64,000 nucleotides of DNA from Daphnia carinata (GCF_022539665.2 NC_081339.1:6634367-6698366), one strand, 5' to 3'. Positions 12,947 through 25,067 are shown, counted from the first letter of the stretch. Numbers and translations: made by a program. The notes: a model not told the origin generated them from the sequence alone.

Positions 12947-14261
12947 ATGAATCGTCTGCTCATAGCCAACGGTAGAGTTCGCCAAATTGCAATTTTAATT
13001 TGTAAAAAAAAAAAAAAAAAAAAAAAATCCATGTTGATCTTAAAATTTCACAGTGTCTTGTCCGATATCACGAAGCGCCTCCCTCCAACTACTATTTGCA
13101 TATCGAAAGATCGATTTTTTTTTTTAATTTATTATTCATTCAAGGCTAGGGGCAATTTCGAATGGAAAACAAGCGGCGTTCCTTTTTGCGTACCCGCCAG
13201 GTGTTGTCCATTTGGCGCGTTGAAATCGCTGGGCTTTATTTATCGCGTCCGATTCTTTTGTGCGGGGATAACGAGAGCGCGCACACACTAACCATTTAAT
13301 GAAGAAAAAAAAAAAAAAACAAAGAAAAAGCGGGTCAGTGTGCCACTTGAATGAACAGCCGCGGCCGGCCGCCAATTTCTACACTAAAAGAAAAACAACA
13401 ACCCATACATAGAAAATTCTTTCAGCCGGATCTTGTTGTTGTTGTGTTCAATCCAAAAAAAAACAAAAAAAGAACAATGTTTTGAAACGTACTAGCCTAC
13501 CAGCGTTGTTTATCTTAAGCAAGTTTTGATAGATCCGGTCTGATGAGCTGTTGTTTGAGAAGGGGCTTCCCTTTTGCGTGACTGTCAATCACAGCTGTCC
13601 GACACTTGATGCTCCGTGCGTGCGTAAATTGGTTCTCCCATTGACGTCATATTCTTGTTTTTTTTTTTTTTGCCTTAACAGTTGTGTTGACGTCGTCCTT
13701 GCTGGTCTCGTGTACCTTGGCACCGTTCCATCACCATTCCAGCATCCATCCGGGTTTACATGGCCACAATAACCCGACGGAGAATGGCGGCAGCAGCAGC
13801 AGCGGCGGCGGCGGCGGCGGCGGCGGCGGCAGTAGTAGTAGTAGCATGGTGACATCGGCCAGTCAGGCCAATCATGTCGGCCCATCCATCACGACGACCG
13901 CAACAATGGCGACGACGACAGGGCGCGATGTCGTCCGATACACGACGGCCAGCCCGATCGATTACTGTCGGGCGCAGCCCGACAATTATGCAGCCGTCGA
14001 ACCGGGTTCCAAGTGCCGGCGTTACTTTCGCTGCGCCAACAACTCAAAGTCCGTCTACTTGTGTCCGGGTAAACTCGTTTTCAATGGCCAACGATGCGTC
14101 CACCCCGGCGATTATCAATGTCACAATTCATCCATCATCGAGCCGCCGACAGGTTCGCCTTCGTTGCCTCTTCCCTCGCCCATTGCCAGTCCTGTTGAAG
14201 CCAAAAACGAGGTAATTCAATTATTGATTTATTTCATTTCATTTTAAATAATTAATTTTAT

Positions 14262-14300
<39 letters not shown>

Positions 14301-15551
14301 AAGGTGGCAAAGAATTGCGATGGAAGACCAGACGGATATTATCAAGACGGCGAATCTGGATGTCGGAGTTATTTCTATTGCGCCAGTGGAATGAAAGCCA
14401 TTTACGTCTGCCCGGGCAAAACGATCTTTGACGGACAGCGTTGCGTCGAACCGGACAACTATACGTGCCCGCACAATTCGTCCGACTGTCAGTTGGGAGC
14501 TGCGACTGTCAGCAACGGCTACCAGGCCGACTTGAATTCCGGCTGCCGAAATTACTACTTTTGCAGCGGAGACGGGCACAAACTTATTACGTTAACTTGT
14601 TCTGACGATCGGTTGTTCGATGGCAAGAAGTGCGTCGATCCGGAGCATTACCGTTGCCCGTCTGAACAGGTGGTGGCCACCACGACGGAGAAATCTAAAG
14701 CCAACAGCGCTGCTACGTCCGTCCAGCTGGATTCGTATTATTCGTATTCCCCTCAATCACCACCTGCCCGGAAGCCGTCGGCCGTTCAAACGCCGACCTT
14801 TTTCGTCGTCAGCGGCCGGAACAGCGCGACGACGATCCGTCCCCAACAGCAATCGTCTACCCAAGTCGCGTCCAAAGGTGATTGCGAAAAGAATTACGGA
14901 TTTTTCGCTGTTGCCGGAACAGGATGTCGCCATTATTACATTTGCATCGGCGGATCGCGATCGGACCTCCAATGTTCCCGTGACACCGTCTTCAACGGCC
15001 AATTGTGCGTCGATCCGTCGCAGTATACTTGCCCGGAATCGATCCACAAATCGGATTGCCAAGGTAAATCGGACGGAGTCTATCCTGACAAGCAGTCTGG
15101 ATGCCGCAACTATTTCCTGTGCTTGGCGCAAGTGCAGACGAATCTGAGCTGCCCGACTGGCCAGCTCTTCGATGGACGCAGGTGCGCAGACAGCGGCCGC
15201 GTGACCTGCAACGATCCCGCTGTCCACGAAGGGCGGACCAATTCGATGCAAAGTCCGTGTGCTGGAAAGACGAACGGCCTTTACCTTGACCAAAGCTTTC
15301 CTGGATGTCGTGGTTATCTCTACTGCCGGGCAGGCCGTCCTTACGGACCCTCGGGTCGGTGTACTCGAAGCGAACGATTCAGTGGCCAGCACAGCCGATG
15401 TCTACCCAAACACGAAGTGGAATGCCGATTGCCATCGTCGCTAGATGATAACGAAGACGAAGAAGACTACATGATGGCAGAAGCGTCGGCCATGCTGGTA
15501 ACGATAAGCACTGATGACTTAATTACGACCACCACGCCGGCCAGCAATTAG
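12947..15551 (+). CDS. Secreted protein with six peritrophin-A chitin-binding domains
   Basis: Three exons, 12947-12971, 13682-14211 and 14304-15551, encode 600 residues. The first intron splits the signal peptide (MNRLLIAN joined to VVLTSSLLVSCTLA). A Ser/Gly-rich linker made by a GGC/AGC repeat follows. Then come six CBM14/peritrophin-A domains with the six-cysteine pattern and aromatic cores: YCRAQPDNY, NCDGRPDGYY, DCQLGAATV, DCEKNYGFF, DCQGKSDGVY and PCAGKTNGLY. Domain 1 is in exon 2 and the others are in exon 3. The tail is acidic with a Thr-rich end. By family it binds chitin extracellularly in cuticle or peritrophic matrix. The acceptor of exon 3 is odd: a poly(A) run rather than a pyrimidine tract precedes AAG at 14301-14303. 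Confidence 0.9.
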
Positions 15552-17740
15552 GTTTTTGGCTTAATGCCCTTTCAACCGTTTTGATCATATACATACATGT
15601 ACACATCAGAGAATTGGACCAAATACGTTTTGATGCTTCCTTTTCGTTTTTTGGCCTGATCCCGCTTTATTTATTCCCGATTTATTGCCAAAACGACCAC
15701 GTTTTCCTCATGTAGAAGTTCGCAATTTTTTGTTTTCATTTTTAACAACGTTGAATTCTAAAAACGTTCAACAGCAGCTGTCGTATAAGCATTTTGTACG
15801 TTTATTATCTGTTATGTTCCGTTTGTTCCCGACTCCCGTCGAGAGGGAGGCCATTCATAACGTGCCAGAAAGAAAACCTTCCTGTTTTGACGTCCTTTTG
15901 TGTGTTTTGTTGGTCCTCGTGTATTCCCCCGTGAAGTTTTTTTTTTTTGTTTTTTTGGTTTGATTTACAAGAATATTTATATACGTGTAGAAATGAAAGA
16001 CTTATCGGTCGAGAGTTGCTACATTTTGTCTTGACGAGCATTCTGCTAATACAAGTAGCATTTCCGTACGTTTTAATTGAGCCTTAAATGTCAGATGGGC
16101 GCTATTTAACGTGCCAAATACCGGAGCGCAAAAGCAATTTACCAACGCCATCTCTGGAGTAAAGTGAGTAGCATTTGCAGGCGTTACTACTGGTATACTT
16201 CATAACTGAAGCGTGCTGGCGGTTTAGTACTCTACTGGAACAGCGTCTGCTGGTAAACTTTTTGCTTAAATTTAGAGAACCATACAGTCCATCTTATTCT
16301 TTGTTTACTTATTACTTATATTCCAATCAGAACTAATTTAATTGCCTTAAATTCAATTCACTAAACGTTGATTTGGGGCTTAAATGGAAAGATTTGACAA
16401 CAGGGCGATGTTTACAACAATTCCGCCTATTGGGCTTCCTCTCTTCTCTTTGCCAATGCGCGGCCAATCTTCAACGACCTTTCATGTACTGAACTACAGG
16501 CGTCTGCAAAATTCCATTCAGTGTGGAACGAAGAAAGTGCTCGTGTTCGAGATGTAAAAAGCCGTAACAATAATTTCTCATTTTCTTTTTTTTTTTTTTT
16601 TTTATCGTTATGCTAGTGATTATAGATTTTTATCTTTTACTACGCTTTTTAACTGTTCGTATATTGGTATGCAAGATGAAACTTGATTGAAAACATTTTC
16701 TACTGTGTTTCCCATGCTTGTTCCAGTGTCTTCAGTTGACCCCTAGAATCCCCTAATCCAAGTGATTTTTGTCGTGCCTGAAATAATGAATGGAAAAAGG
16801 GTGTCAAATCAGGCTTCATCTCCACTCAGTGACATGGACGGTGAAGAATACCTTTTTTTGGGAAAATTCTTGGTCTGAGGTTAGTTTGTAAATTTATCTA
16901 ACTTTAATATGTTAATATAAATTGATTGTCTTGTGATTATAACTGAATCTGAAATATCATATTAGGAGAAGGATGTTGAAGTTAGGCATTTGCTGATATG
17001 GATTGGTGTTTCAAACAAGGACAAAACTTGGGAGCCCAAGAAAATCTTTATTTTAATAATTTGATTGCAGCATTCGAAAGCAAATGTCTACTGTTGAATG
17101 AGAATCCTGAAAACAAGCTAAGCCAAGAGAAGAAAATTGTGGAGAAAAAAGAACTAAAGCCCAGGTTTGTTTCAAATTCTTAACTAGAAGCAATGAACAT
17201 CAAGATGTGGTCAGTAAATCTATAGTTTTCTCCGTGTCATTATGAATGTCCAGTCTTCCAACAGGATTTGATCGAAATGTAGCGGCGGAGACAATTTTAG
17301 GAATGAGCGATGGTGGTGACGCAACGACATAGGTAACAGTTTTATTTTGTGTATTATTAAAACTACCCTATGTTATTTTCAAGTGAGATTTTTTTTTCTT
17401 TTAGATAATTGGTGTAGTAATTTGTTTCAAATTCTTAACTATTTTTAATGATGTGGCATTTATAATGACATGCAGAAAACTATCTTCCAACAGCAATTTG
17501 AAAGATATATAATTAAAAAAATAATTTTAGCAGTGAGCGAAAACGGACGTACTTGTATAGGTATGTTTAATTTTATTTTATTTTTAAGTGCGTTTCGTTT
17601 TGATTTTAGGTTTTTTGCTTCTTTAAAAATTTATATTTTTTTAAATATATATATATTTTGCTATATATTCATTTTTACATATTTATTAGAACAATAAAGT
17701 TCATTACAATAAGAATACTAAGTTTTACAACCAATTTACA
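15552..17740. other. Intergenic region with weak coding remnants
   Basis: Contains the 3' UTR of the chitin-binding gene. From about 16770 to 17700 there are short open stretches (for example 16998-17183 and 17470-17697) separated by stops. Two of them share a similar tract (about 17270-17320 and 17490-17550: AATTTTAG then a GAGCGA box). They look like fragments of a decayed gene or transposon. I cannot name it. Confidence 0.3.
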
Positions 17741-17899
17741 CTTTGTTCAACAAGTATAAGTATTGCATATACATCTTTCAACTGTAAGATAAAATATTCA
17801 ATGCATAATAATTACTATTTACATTCAAGAGTAGCAGGTCAGGATTGTAAATTAACTACATGAATTTGTGATGTATACCATCAATGATGAAACCTAGCA

Positions 17900-18045
17900 G
17901 ACACATTGAATAAACAGTATGATACAATAAATTTTTTTTAATAATCGGTGGTACTTAAGTTCCATTTCCACATTTGTTGCAGTTTGAAGTGCAGCCAGAG
18001 TAAAAACTTCAGCACCTACTCGAAGGACTGAAAAATCATCGATTC
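17900..18045 (-). other. Exon-like open segment downstream of the left outward promoter
   Basis: On the minus strand a TTCTTTAG acceptor at 18046-18047 is followed by an open frame (DDFSVLRVGAEVFTLAALQT and onward) of about 48 codons. The mirror copy after 29718 keeps the sequence but has an indel and a stop. I could not find an upstream ATG in the matching phase in the short first exon, so the coding status is unresolved. No family was recognised. Confidence 0.35.
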
Positions 18046-18201
18046 CTAAAGAAATGGAATACTATTGGTAACAGTTTGATTTAATTCAAAAAATTAGTTT
18101 ACTAACATAGATTTAGGGCTAATTTAATTGAAATTGTGGATTCCTCTTACTTACTACAATTAAAGAAGACAATAAAGCTAGTTAGCATAAATTCAACTTA
18201 C

Positions 18202-18274
18202 CTGACAGGCGAATCGATCGACGATGATGATGTAGTTATTGTACATTTGTAGAGGCAAGACTGCATACGAATGT
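18202..18274 (-). ncRNA. Putative first exon, left arm (probably 5' UTR)
   Basis: Runs from the predicted start site to a consensus donor (CAG|GTAAGT, with the donor at 18196-18201 on the plus coordinates). The mirror exon at 29491-29563 has the same donor. It is short and has no frame that continues cleanly into the next exon, so I treat it as a non-coding leader. Confidence 0.4.
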
Positions 18275-18306
18275 GAATATCTAGTGTCTAGACGACGTCT
18301 TAAATA
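18268..18306 (-). promoter_or_regulatory. Outward-facing TATA/Inr promoter, left arm
   Basis: On the minus strand TATTTAA (18300-18306) is followed 32 bases later by an initiator-like TTCACATTCG (18268-18277). Both elements and the CACGTGTCTGCGAG block upstream are conserved in the other arm. This suggests selected or recently active RNA polymerase II promoters firing away from the palindrome centre. Confidence 0.5.
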
Positions 18307-19171
18307 CTCGCAGACACGTGTCACATTATTGCCTTCCCGGAAGTAGAGTGTAGGGTAGAGGGACCTAATTCTGAAGGTCGATAGGTTGAAGGGCAAATTT
18401 TTATTTCCAGGTGAGCCCGAGGTTATAGCCATTCCCCATCGATTTATCCTACGTTACTTTGATTTTTTTTGTTACTTTTTTTTGTTTCCAAGGGCCTAAA
18501 ACAGATGAAGAACCTCGGGCATTGACAAAAAAGGAGAGGGGGGGACGAAGAAAAAAGAATCTAGAAGCTCAGTAGTTCTTTCACCTGCACGCGGTGCACT
18601 AGTGTAGATTTGCTGCTTGCACTCCTCATCTAATTATTCTTAGAACGTTCGCACGTGCACCCAGTTTTCGCAGTTTGTAGATTCATCAATTACGCTCTAA
18701 TAACGCACTACATTAGCACAGGGTTTTGTTAGTTGGGTAGTACGATAAGTTTAGATGAAATATGTAAACGTACATTAAGTTAAGGATAAGTAGGTCTAAA
18801 GTTAAGTTAAAAGTAAGGCTACTTTAAGTAAGACGTAAGCGTAGTCCACTTCAATTTGTTACGTTTGCACAACACTATATCAGCCATTTTCTTTCACTGT
18901 TTTATGCCACTATTAACCGTAGTCGTCGTTTGCAAACCATTTTTCTACAAACAGTTGTACGTTTCGACTTTATCACACAATTTGCACATGAACCGCCAAT
19001 CCAAAAAAACCTACTGATCATTAACTAACTATTAATAACCAATTTCTTTTTCCAGGAAATTTTTATTCAATGTATCTGTAATTTGTGTACCTCATCCTGT
19101 TAGAATTAAGATGAAACTTATTGCTGTTCAAATATAAAATTTTTTTTTTTCTCTCCTTTCTATACAATCAG

Positions 19172-20799
19172 GAGGGTAATCTGTGGCCGAAGAGGACACT
19201 GGACAACGAGAATCGCCGTCGCAGCCACTGGAATATCGGCCAGGATTCTGAGGTATATATTCAAAAAATCAGGTATCTCACCATGATTTTTCTGTTTGTT
19301 TTCATGATTTTATGTATCTAGGAAGGCCTCATCTCCACCGAAGAGGACCGTTGGACAACGAGCGTTATCGCCAGGATTTTAGCCCAAAATTGCAAAGTAT
19401 TTAAAAAAATTTAAGTGCACTACCATGTTTTATATATTAATCTTTGTGTAGGGGGCTGGCAACACCACTGAGGAGGATTACAGGATGTTGGGGATCGCCG
19501 CCGAAGTCGCAAAGGATTGCCAGGTATCACTCTAACAATTTTAGGTGTTTAATCGTGTTCTTTTATGTATATAGGATGGTTAGATCACCACCGAGGTGGG
19601 CTAGTAGACAACGAGGTACGCTGTCGGAGCCACCAGGAAGCCCAAAATTGTCAAGTATTTAATTGAAAGTCTTCGGTTGTGAATTATGGTTTTATTTTTA
19701 TTATTTTTTTTTTTTTTTGTATTTAGGAGGACCTCACCACCATCGAAGAGGATGCTGGACATCGAAGATCGCCACTGGAGTAACAAGATCGTCTTAATGG
19801 ATGTTTCAGGTATATGATTTATACGTCTAAGTGTCTAACCATGTTTTATTTTGTGTACTTAGAATGGCCAACATCACCACCGAAGAGGGCAACTGGACAA
19901 CGAAGATCGCCGCCGGAGCCACCAGGATCATCGCCCAAAATTGTCAAGTATTTAATTGAAAGTTGTAAGTTTTAGACCATTATTTTATTTTGTTTTTTAT
20001 GTAATTAGGAGGGCTCCACCACCATCGAAGAGGATGCTGGGCATTGATGATCGCCGCTGTAGCAACGAGATTGTCGGCACGGGTATTGAGGGTTTTCTAA
20101 AAATACGTCTGTGTTTAATCGTGTTTTTTTTTTTTTTTTTTTTTTTTTTTTGTATCTAAGAGGGTCTCACCATCACCAAAGAGGACGCTGGAGCACCGAT
20201 ATCGTCGCCGTTTATGTTTCAGGTATATCATTTACTCGTTTAATTGTCGATTTATGTTTTTTTTTTATGTATTTAGGAGGGCTTCATCTTCGCCGAAGAG
20301 GATTACTAGACAACGAGGTTCGCCGTCGGAGCTACCAGGATTGTCGCCCAATATTAAGTATTTAATTAAAAAATTTTAGTTTTATGCTACTAATTTATTT
20401 TGTTTTTTATGTGTTTAGAAGGGCGCCGTCATCGCCGAAGTCGATCACTGTCCAACGGGGTTCGCCGTAAAAGTCAACAGTATCGTCGGCCAAAATCGTC
20501 AAGTATTTAATTCAAAGTTTTAAGTTTTACACGTTGTTCTAATTTTGTTTTATGTATTTAAGAGGGGCCGCACCACCATCGAAGAGGATGCCGGACATTG
20601 GGGGTCGTCGCTGAAGCAACGGCATTGTCGCAATGGAGGTTTTAGGTATATTTCTTTACATGTTTATTTGTCTAACCATGTTTTTTTAAAAAATGTATTT
20701 AGGCGGGTTTCGTCGTCGCCGAAGAGGATTACTGGACGTCGTGGATCTTCGTTGGAGCAATGGGAATCGCCGCCTATCCCCGAGATACACGCCCATTAG
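19172..20799 (+). repeat. Array of twelve ~140 bp exon-like units, left arm
   Basis: Each unit has a T-rich tract plus AG acceptor, then about 75-85 bases of related sequence, then a donor-like GTATTTAAT or GTATAT. Acceptor-defined starts are 19172, 19322, 19452, 19575, 19727, 19863, 20009, 20161, 20277, 20419, 20563 and 20703. Two unit types roughly alternate. One encodes peptides like SSPKRITGQRGSPSEPPG..SPK. The other resembles PSSKRMLGIDDRRWSNKIV. The last unit ends with SPPIPEIHAH and a stop (20797-20799), and this ending is preserved in the other arm. Several units carry indels, so the array may be decayed. Product unknown: a basic Ser/Pro-rich repeat protein if coding. Confidence 0.6.
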
Positions 20800-22774
20800 G
20801 TCGATGGGGGAAAAAGATGGTAGGTTGAGTATTGCCTATTTGCATTTTTCTACTTTATACCTTATTCGTGTGCGATACAAATGTGTTGCTCTTGTCATTT
20901 ATTCCTTATCGCTATTTCCGCTTTAACTTTACGGCGTATGGTTCAACTTTCACTGAGCACAAAATCCACTACACCTGTATACCACGGTTCATTTCACGGT
21001 TTGTTTGCTTTTTTGCACTGGGTTGGGATTAGTGTATCGGGTAATGTAGTTCTTCTTTTATTGGTTTCATGCCAAGTATTTAGTTGGTGCAGGTTTACTA
21101 ACACTTACTACTTCTAAAATAAAAAGTAAAACAAAAGAAATTTATTCTATGGCTGCATACTCATTTTTGAGTATGGTTTCGTCACTTGATTAATGCATGA
21201 ATAAAATAATAATTGCGTGCGGTCTGGTTGCTAACCCCGATTTGACAACCCGATAAAAAATTGATGGGGCATTAACCCTTCCAACCCTACCCATTGGCAA
21301 GAGTGAACAATTCGCTGGAAAACGAACCGGTTCGAGCGATACGGGTTTGTAGGGCTCATTGGTCCTACAGTTTTTCTTAACGGATTGGAGGTATTGCAAC
21401 GCTGTCTCACAAACATGTCTTCACACGAGTCCTCATCTCGGTTTTTTTTTCCGAGTCAGAAAGTTATGCAAACTAAGGATACCGGTACTTATTTGACAAT
21501 TTCATGTTAGCGATTGTTTATTTCCTATATTTTTATATATATCCTTATATATATCACCGCATAAATGACGGTGTAGTGATTCAGAGAACATTCGCACGTC
21601 CATGTAGTTTTCGTCTACAAGCTAGATATGTTCTTTTTTTTCCTACAAATTGGCCAGAATAACAAAGTTGTTAAATGAACTGGGGATGTGTATGTTAGAA
21701 AGTGAGACATATTGTCGTGGATTAAAAATTAATGTTCAGCAAAAAAAGATATTAGTAAGAAATTATTAGGAATGGAAATTCATAAAATATTTATTTCCGA
21801 TTGGGTTTTATTTAATATACCACCCCACGGAAAAGGAAATTATACTTCAAGATAATGTAAATAAACGATGTAAAATATAAAGCACTTTTAATGAGCAGGT
21901 TGGAGTAAATTAGCACTTGGTGTAAAAGTCGTTGACGGGTGTTGTAAGAAAAAACATTGAAACTAAATGTTACTTCAGTTGTGGTATAGTAATAGTAATT
22001 GATGTATCATTTTATGTTGAATCATTTAACAGTTTAGTAATCAAACTTATTTAAAAGAGAAATTTAAGTTATTGCACAATATTTGACAAAAATTAATAAA
22101 TGAGTAAATTAAAAACAGGCAGTTACCTGCTCGATAAATTATGAAGAATAAAAAAAATTGTAACACAGTTTAAAATGTCTGCACATGTTAAGTAAGTAGC
22201 TGGCATAGTAAGTAAGCAAGTGCTGTTAAGCAAACAAGTATTAATGATATATGCTTGACAAATTCATGTAGACGAAGCTTTATGTGACATAAATTCCAAC
22301 TTGGTCGTCAACAAAACAAACATAACAGACTAATATTTAACTGATGCGGGCGGCATCGTTAAAATGGAAGTGGCAAAAAGCAACTCTACCATTCTTTTGT
22401 GGACTAACAGTGAAATTCATGAAAAAAAACTGAGTGGCGAAAACTTGTACTTTTCATTGTCATTGTACATTTTGTTGTTTTTTTCGTCGTTAAATTTAAT
22501 GAATATTTTATTTATTTTGGTTTCTACCTTGTGCTCGCTTTTGATGAGCGAAAGAATTGTATGCATTAATTTAACGCCGATCATATTGTGATTTAATACC
22601 GTGTAGATTAGAAGAACCAATTTATGTTTAATTGTTAATTTTCTGTATTTTCAATAACTGGGAAACACTGACACAGTCATTTGATATTGACACATTTTAT
22701 TACAACAGAAATACAGATACAATTAACACTACATACAACACATATACACAAATATACACTCAAATTCTGTTTTA
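20800..22774. other. Arm sequence without recognisable genes
   Basis: Follows the exon-like array. Blocks such as 20820-21120 and 21190-21480 are mirrored at 26760-27080 and about 26390-26700. Open frames here occur in both arms because the arms are copies. None has a recognisable domain. Confidence 0.4.
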
Positions 22775-22844
22775 GTAACTATTGGGTATCGAACCCTTAT
22801 CTTCGGCGTTGGTTGCCAGTGCTCAACCATTGAGCTATAGTCAC
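22775..22844 (-). tRNA. Degenerate tRNA-like element, left arm
   Basis: On the minus strand the acceptor strands GTGACTA and TAGTTAC pair over all seven positions (one G-U). The D stem GCTC/GAGC is intact and the B box reads GGGTTCGATACC. The anticodon loop AACCAAC lacks U33 and the anticodon stem is imperfect, so it is unlikely to be a working tRNA. The mirror element is 25068-25137. Confidence 0.45.
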
Positions 22845-23330
22845 TTACAATTTCATGGTTTTACACCTTGAGCCAACGCACGAATATATTGTATAGTTAA
22901 TATTTTAATCTTGCTATAATATTTGTCAGCCTGACCAGGGAGTGTACATGTAGCATAGCGTATCTGTAGAGGGTCCGGCTACGGTGTAAGATGTTAGAGG
23001 TTCAAACCCAGTAAGGGATTATAAAAATTTGAAATTGAATAATGAAATACTATGATGTATGTTTTTACTGTTACTCTTTTTTTTTTAAATGTGTAAAAGA
23101 TGACGACTCGCTATACCAATTGATAGTTTGACCATAAAATTCACAAGCAGTATAGCTTGTATGTAGAGAGTCCGGCTATGGTATCAGAATACCGGGTTTC
23201 AAATCTTAAGCAATGTTAAAAATATCTGTAATCATGTAATGCATACAATTATTATGTTTTTATATTATATTTATTGAATGTGTAATAGGTTGTCTAAAGA
23301 TCACTTGCAAAAATGGTTGTCGGCGGAATG

Positions 23331-23400
23331 TAACTCATGGCTCAATAGTAGAGCATCGGCTTTGTAAGTCGAATGATTAGGGATCGAACCCCAAAATAGT
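23331..23400 (+). tRNA. tRNA-Thr(UGU)-like element, probably a pseudogene
   Basis: A box GGCTCAATAGTAGAGC, anticodon stem TCGGC/GTCGA with loop TTTGTAA (U33 present, anticodon UGU), and a T arm AGGGATCGAACCCC. The acceptor stem does not close well. The mirror element is 24504-24582. Other short sequences with B-box-like GGTTCAAACCC (about 22935-23030) and GGGTTTCAAATC (about 23145-23215) lie nearby and are also mirrored. Confidence 0.4.
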
Positions 23401-23774
23401 TCAACCATATAATAAATGTTTCAAAAGAACAAAATATACGAAATAGTATCATCAATGGTTTCTAAAATTGCAATTGCTATGCAACAATCCCAAAAGTAGA
23501 AGCCCTGATATTAAGTGAAATTCTACACATTGCACAAGGTTTCTAACATTCATTTATTATCATCTGTCTATACAGAGGATAATGGCTATGGTTATAATCC
23601 GTTGTAAAATTTACAAGTCTCTATATACTCAATAAAGAGTAACATATGATATTTATTGAAATTTTTTACCTTTTTCGAGATTAACATTTGGTAAAATATC
23701 CGTTCGCGTGCTTCGCACGAAGTTACCCAACTCGACTGGCCCCGTGGAATCGTGACCCCTTGGATGGTAGCAAG

Positions 23775-23851
23775 CCTGTGGAATCGGAGACCTGACTTGG
23801 AATCGAACCCAGGACCTTCGAGTTGGGAAGCGGACGCTTTGCCTTTCTGGC
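23775..23851 (-). tRNA. tRNA-like element in the palindrome centre
   Basis: On the minus strand GCGTCCGCTTCCCAACTCG is followed by AAGGTCCTGGGTTCGATTCC, which has a good B box and resembles the anticodon-to-T-arm part of eukaryotic tRNA-Val. The D arm is poor. I found no mirror copy. Confidence 0.3.
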
Positions 23852-23949
23852 ATCTGCCCCCCTATATCCCCCCATTGGGATTAGGTTTTCTATTGACTCG
23901 TCGGCCATAGCTACATTAATATGTTGAAGATATAGATCTTCATCTCGTA

Positions 23950-24021
23950 CATCAAGTAGCTCAGTGGTAGAGCATTGGACTGGGAAACCAAGTAACTTGG
24001 GATCGATTCCTAGCTAGAGAA
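23950..24021 (+). tRNA. tRNA-like element at the palindrome centre
   Basis: A canonical A box (TAGCTCAGTGGTAGAGC), a seven-base loop CTGGGAA with U33 and a GGG triplet in the anticodon position, and a B-box-like GGGATCGATTCC. The acceptor strands do not pair well, so it is probably a pseudo-tRNA. Confidence 0.4.
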
Positions 24022-24244
24022 AGAATATTATTTATTTATTTTTCAAACAAATAGATAAACAGATTTATATCACATTGCTTGCTTGCAATTGTAGATTTTT
24101 AATTTAACTTGAAATGTGTCACTTTATCTAGTAGTATAGACTTCCCACTCATATGGTTAAGCAACTACACTCGTATTCGGTTTTCACTCATACAACAGGA
24201 TCACACATACTCCCGATTTTATTTATTTTGGATAGAATGAAACT

Positions 24245-24316
24245 TGATTCTTTTGGGGATCGATCACCAAACCTTCGGCGTAGCTCGCCGATGCTCAACC
24301 ATTGAGCTATGAATCA
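24245..24316 (-). tRNA. tRNA-like element near the centre, nearly complete cloverleaf
   Basis: On the minus strand the acceptor TGATTCA/AGAATCA pairs at six of seven positions, the D stem GCTC/GAGC is intact, and the anticodon stem TCGGC/GCCGA is perfect. The loop GAGCTAC lacks U33 and the T loop is expanded. It is related to the elements at 22775 and 25068. Confidence 0.4.
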
Positions 24317-24503
24317 TATGTCTAAAGTTACCACGTTTGTTAGTATAGGGAAAGTAACTTGTTCACACTTACAATAATAGGTTGAGTAATTTTAAACTGT
24401 TCATGGCTTCATGAATTTTGTCATGATATAAGAATATAGTTTGACTCTTTTACGGATAGTTCACCTAACACTTCGGCGTACCACGCCGATGCTCGGAGTA
24501 AGT

Positions 24504-24582
24504 AGGGATCGATACTTACTCTTTCGACTTACGAAGCCGTGGACTTACGAATCCGGTGCTCTACCATTGAGCCATGAATTAC
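24504..24582 (-). tRNA. Thr-type tRNA-like element with a duplicated anticodon arm
   Basis: Mirror of 23331-23400. After the D arm (GGCTCAATGGTAGAGC) it has two successive hairpin-like stretches, GGATTCGTAAGTCC and CGGCTTCGTAAGTCG, each with a CGU triplet in the loop, before a T-arm-like ATCGATCC. Probably a pseudogene. Confidence 0.35.
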
Positions 24583-25067
24583 ATTCTTACATTAACCATT
24601 TTTGCAAGTGATCTTTAGACAACCTATTACACGTATTCAATGAATATAATATATTAAATATAATTGTATATATGGCATGCTTGCAGATTTCTATAGCAAA
24701 TCATAAGATTTGAAACCCGGTCTTCTGATACCTTAGACGGACTCTCTACACACAAGCTATTCCACTTATTTATGGTAAGGTCAATCTATCCATTGTTGTA
24801 GCGAATCGTCATCTTTTACACATTTTCAAATATATGAGTAACAGTAAAAAAATATAATATGTTATTTAATTTCTAACTATCTTGATACTTTTATCCCTTA
24901 CTGAGTTTGAACCTTTAACTTCTCACACCGTAACCGGACCCTCTACAGATACGCTATGTTACATGTAAAATGCTTGGTCAGACTGTCAAATAGTATAGCA
25001 AGATTAAAATATTAACTATACTATATGTTCGTACGTTGGCTCAAGGTATAAAACATTGAAATTGTAA

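Larger units (their letters stand above)
17740..23940 (+). repeat. Left arm of a giant imperfect inverted repeat
   Basis: Reading this arm on the minus strand reproduces the sequence of about 24000-30010 on the plus strand, in the same order. Anchors I matched by eye include 17821-17850 with 29920-29950, the promoter/first exon at 18202-18306 with 29459-29563, the mini-exon array 19172-20799 with 27079-28580, 22352-22480 with 25420-25550, the tRNA-like 22775-22844 with 25068-25137, and 23281-23400 with about 24500-24630. Sampled blocks look roughly 85-90% identical with many small indels. Paired coordinates sum to about 47800-47900, so the centre is near 23950. Outside about 17740 the match fades. 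Confidence 0.85.

Noticed and set aside
14620..15392. Alternative frames of 175 and 211 codons over the chitin-binding gene
   Set aside because: GC-rich shadow frames. The sense frame has the six-cysteine domains.
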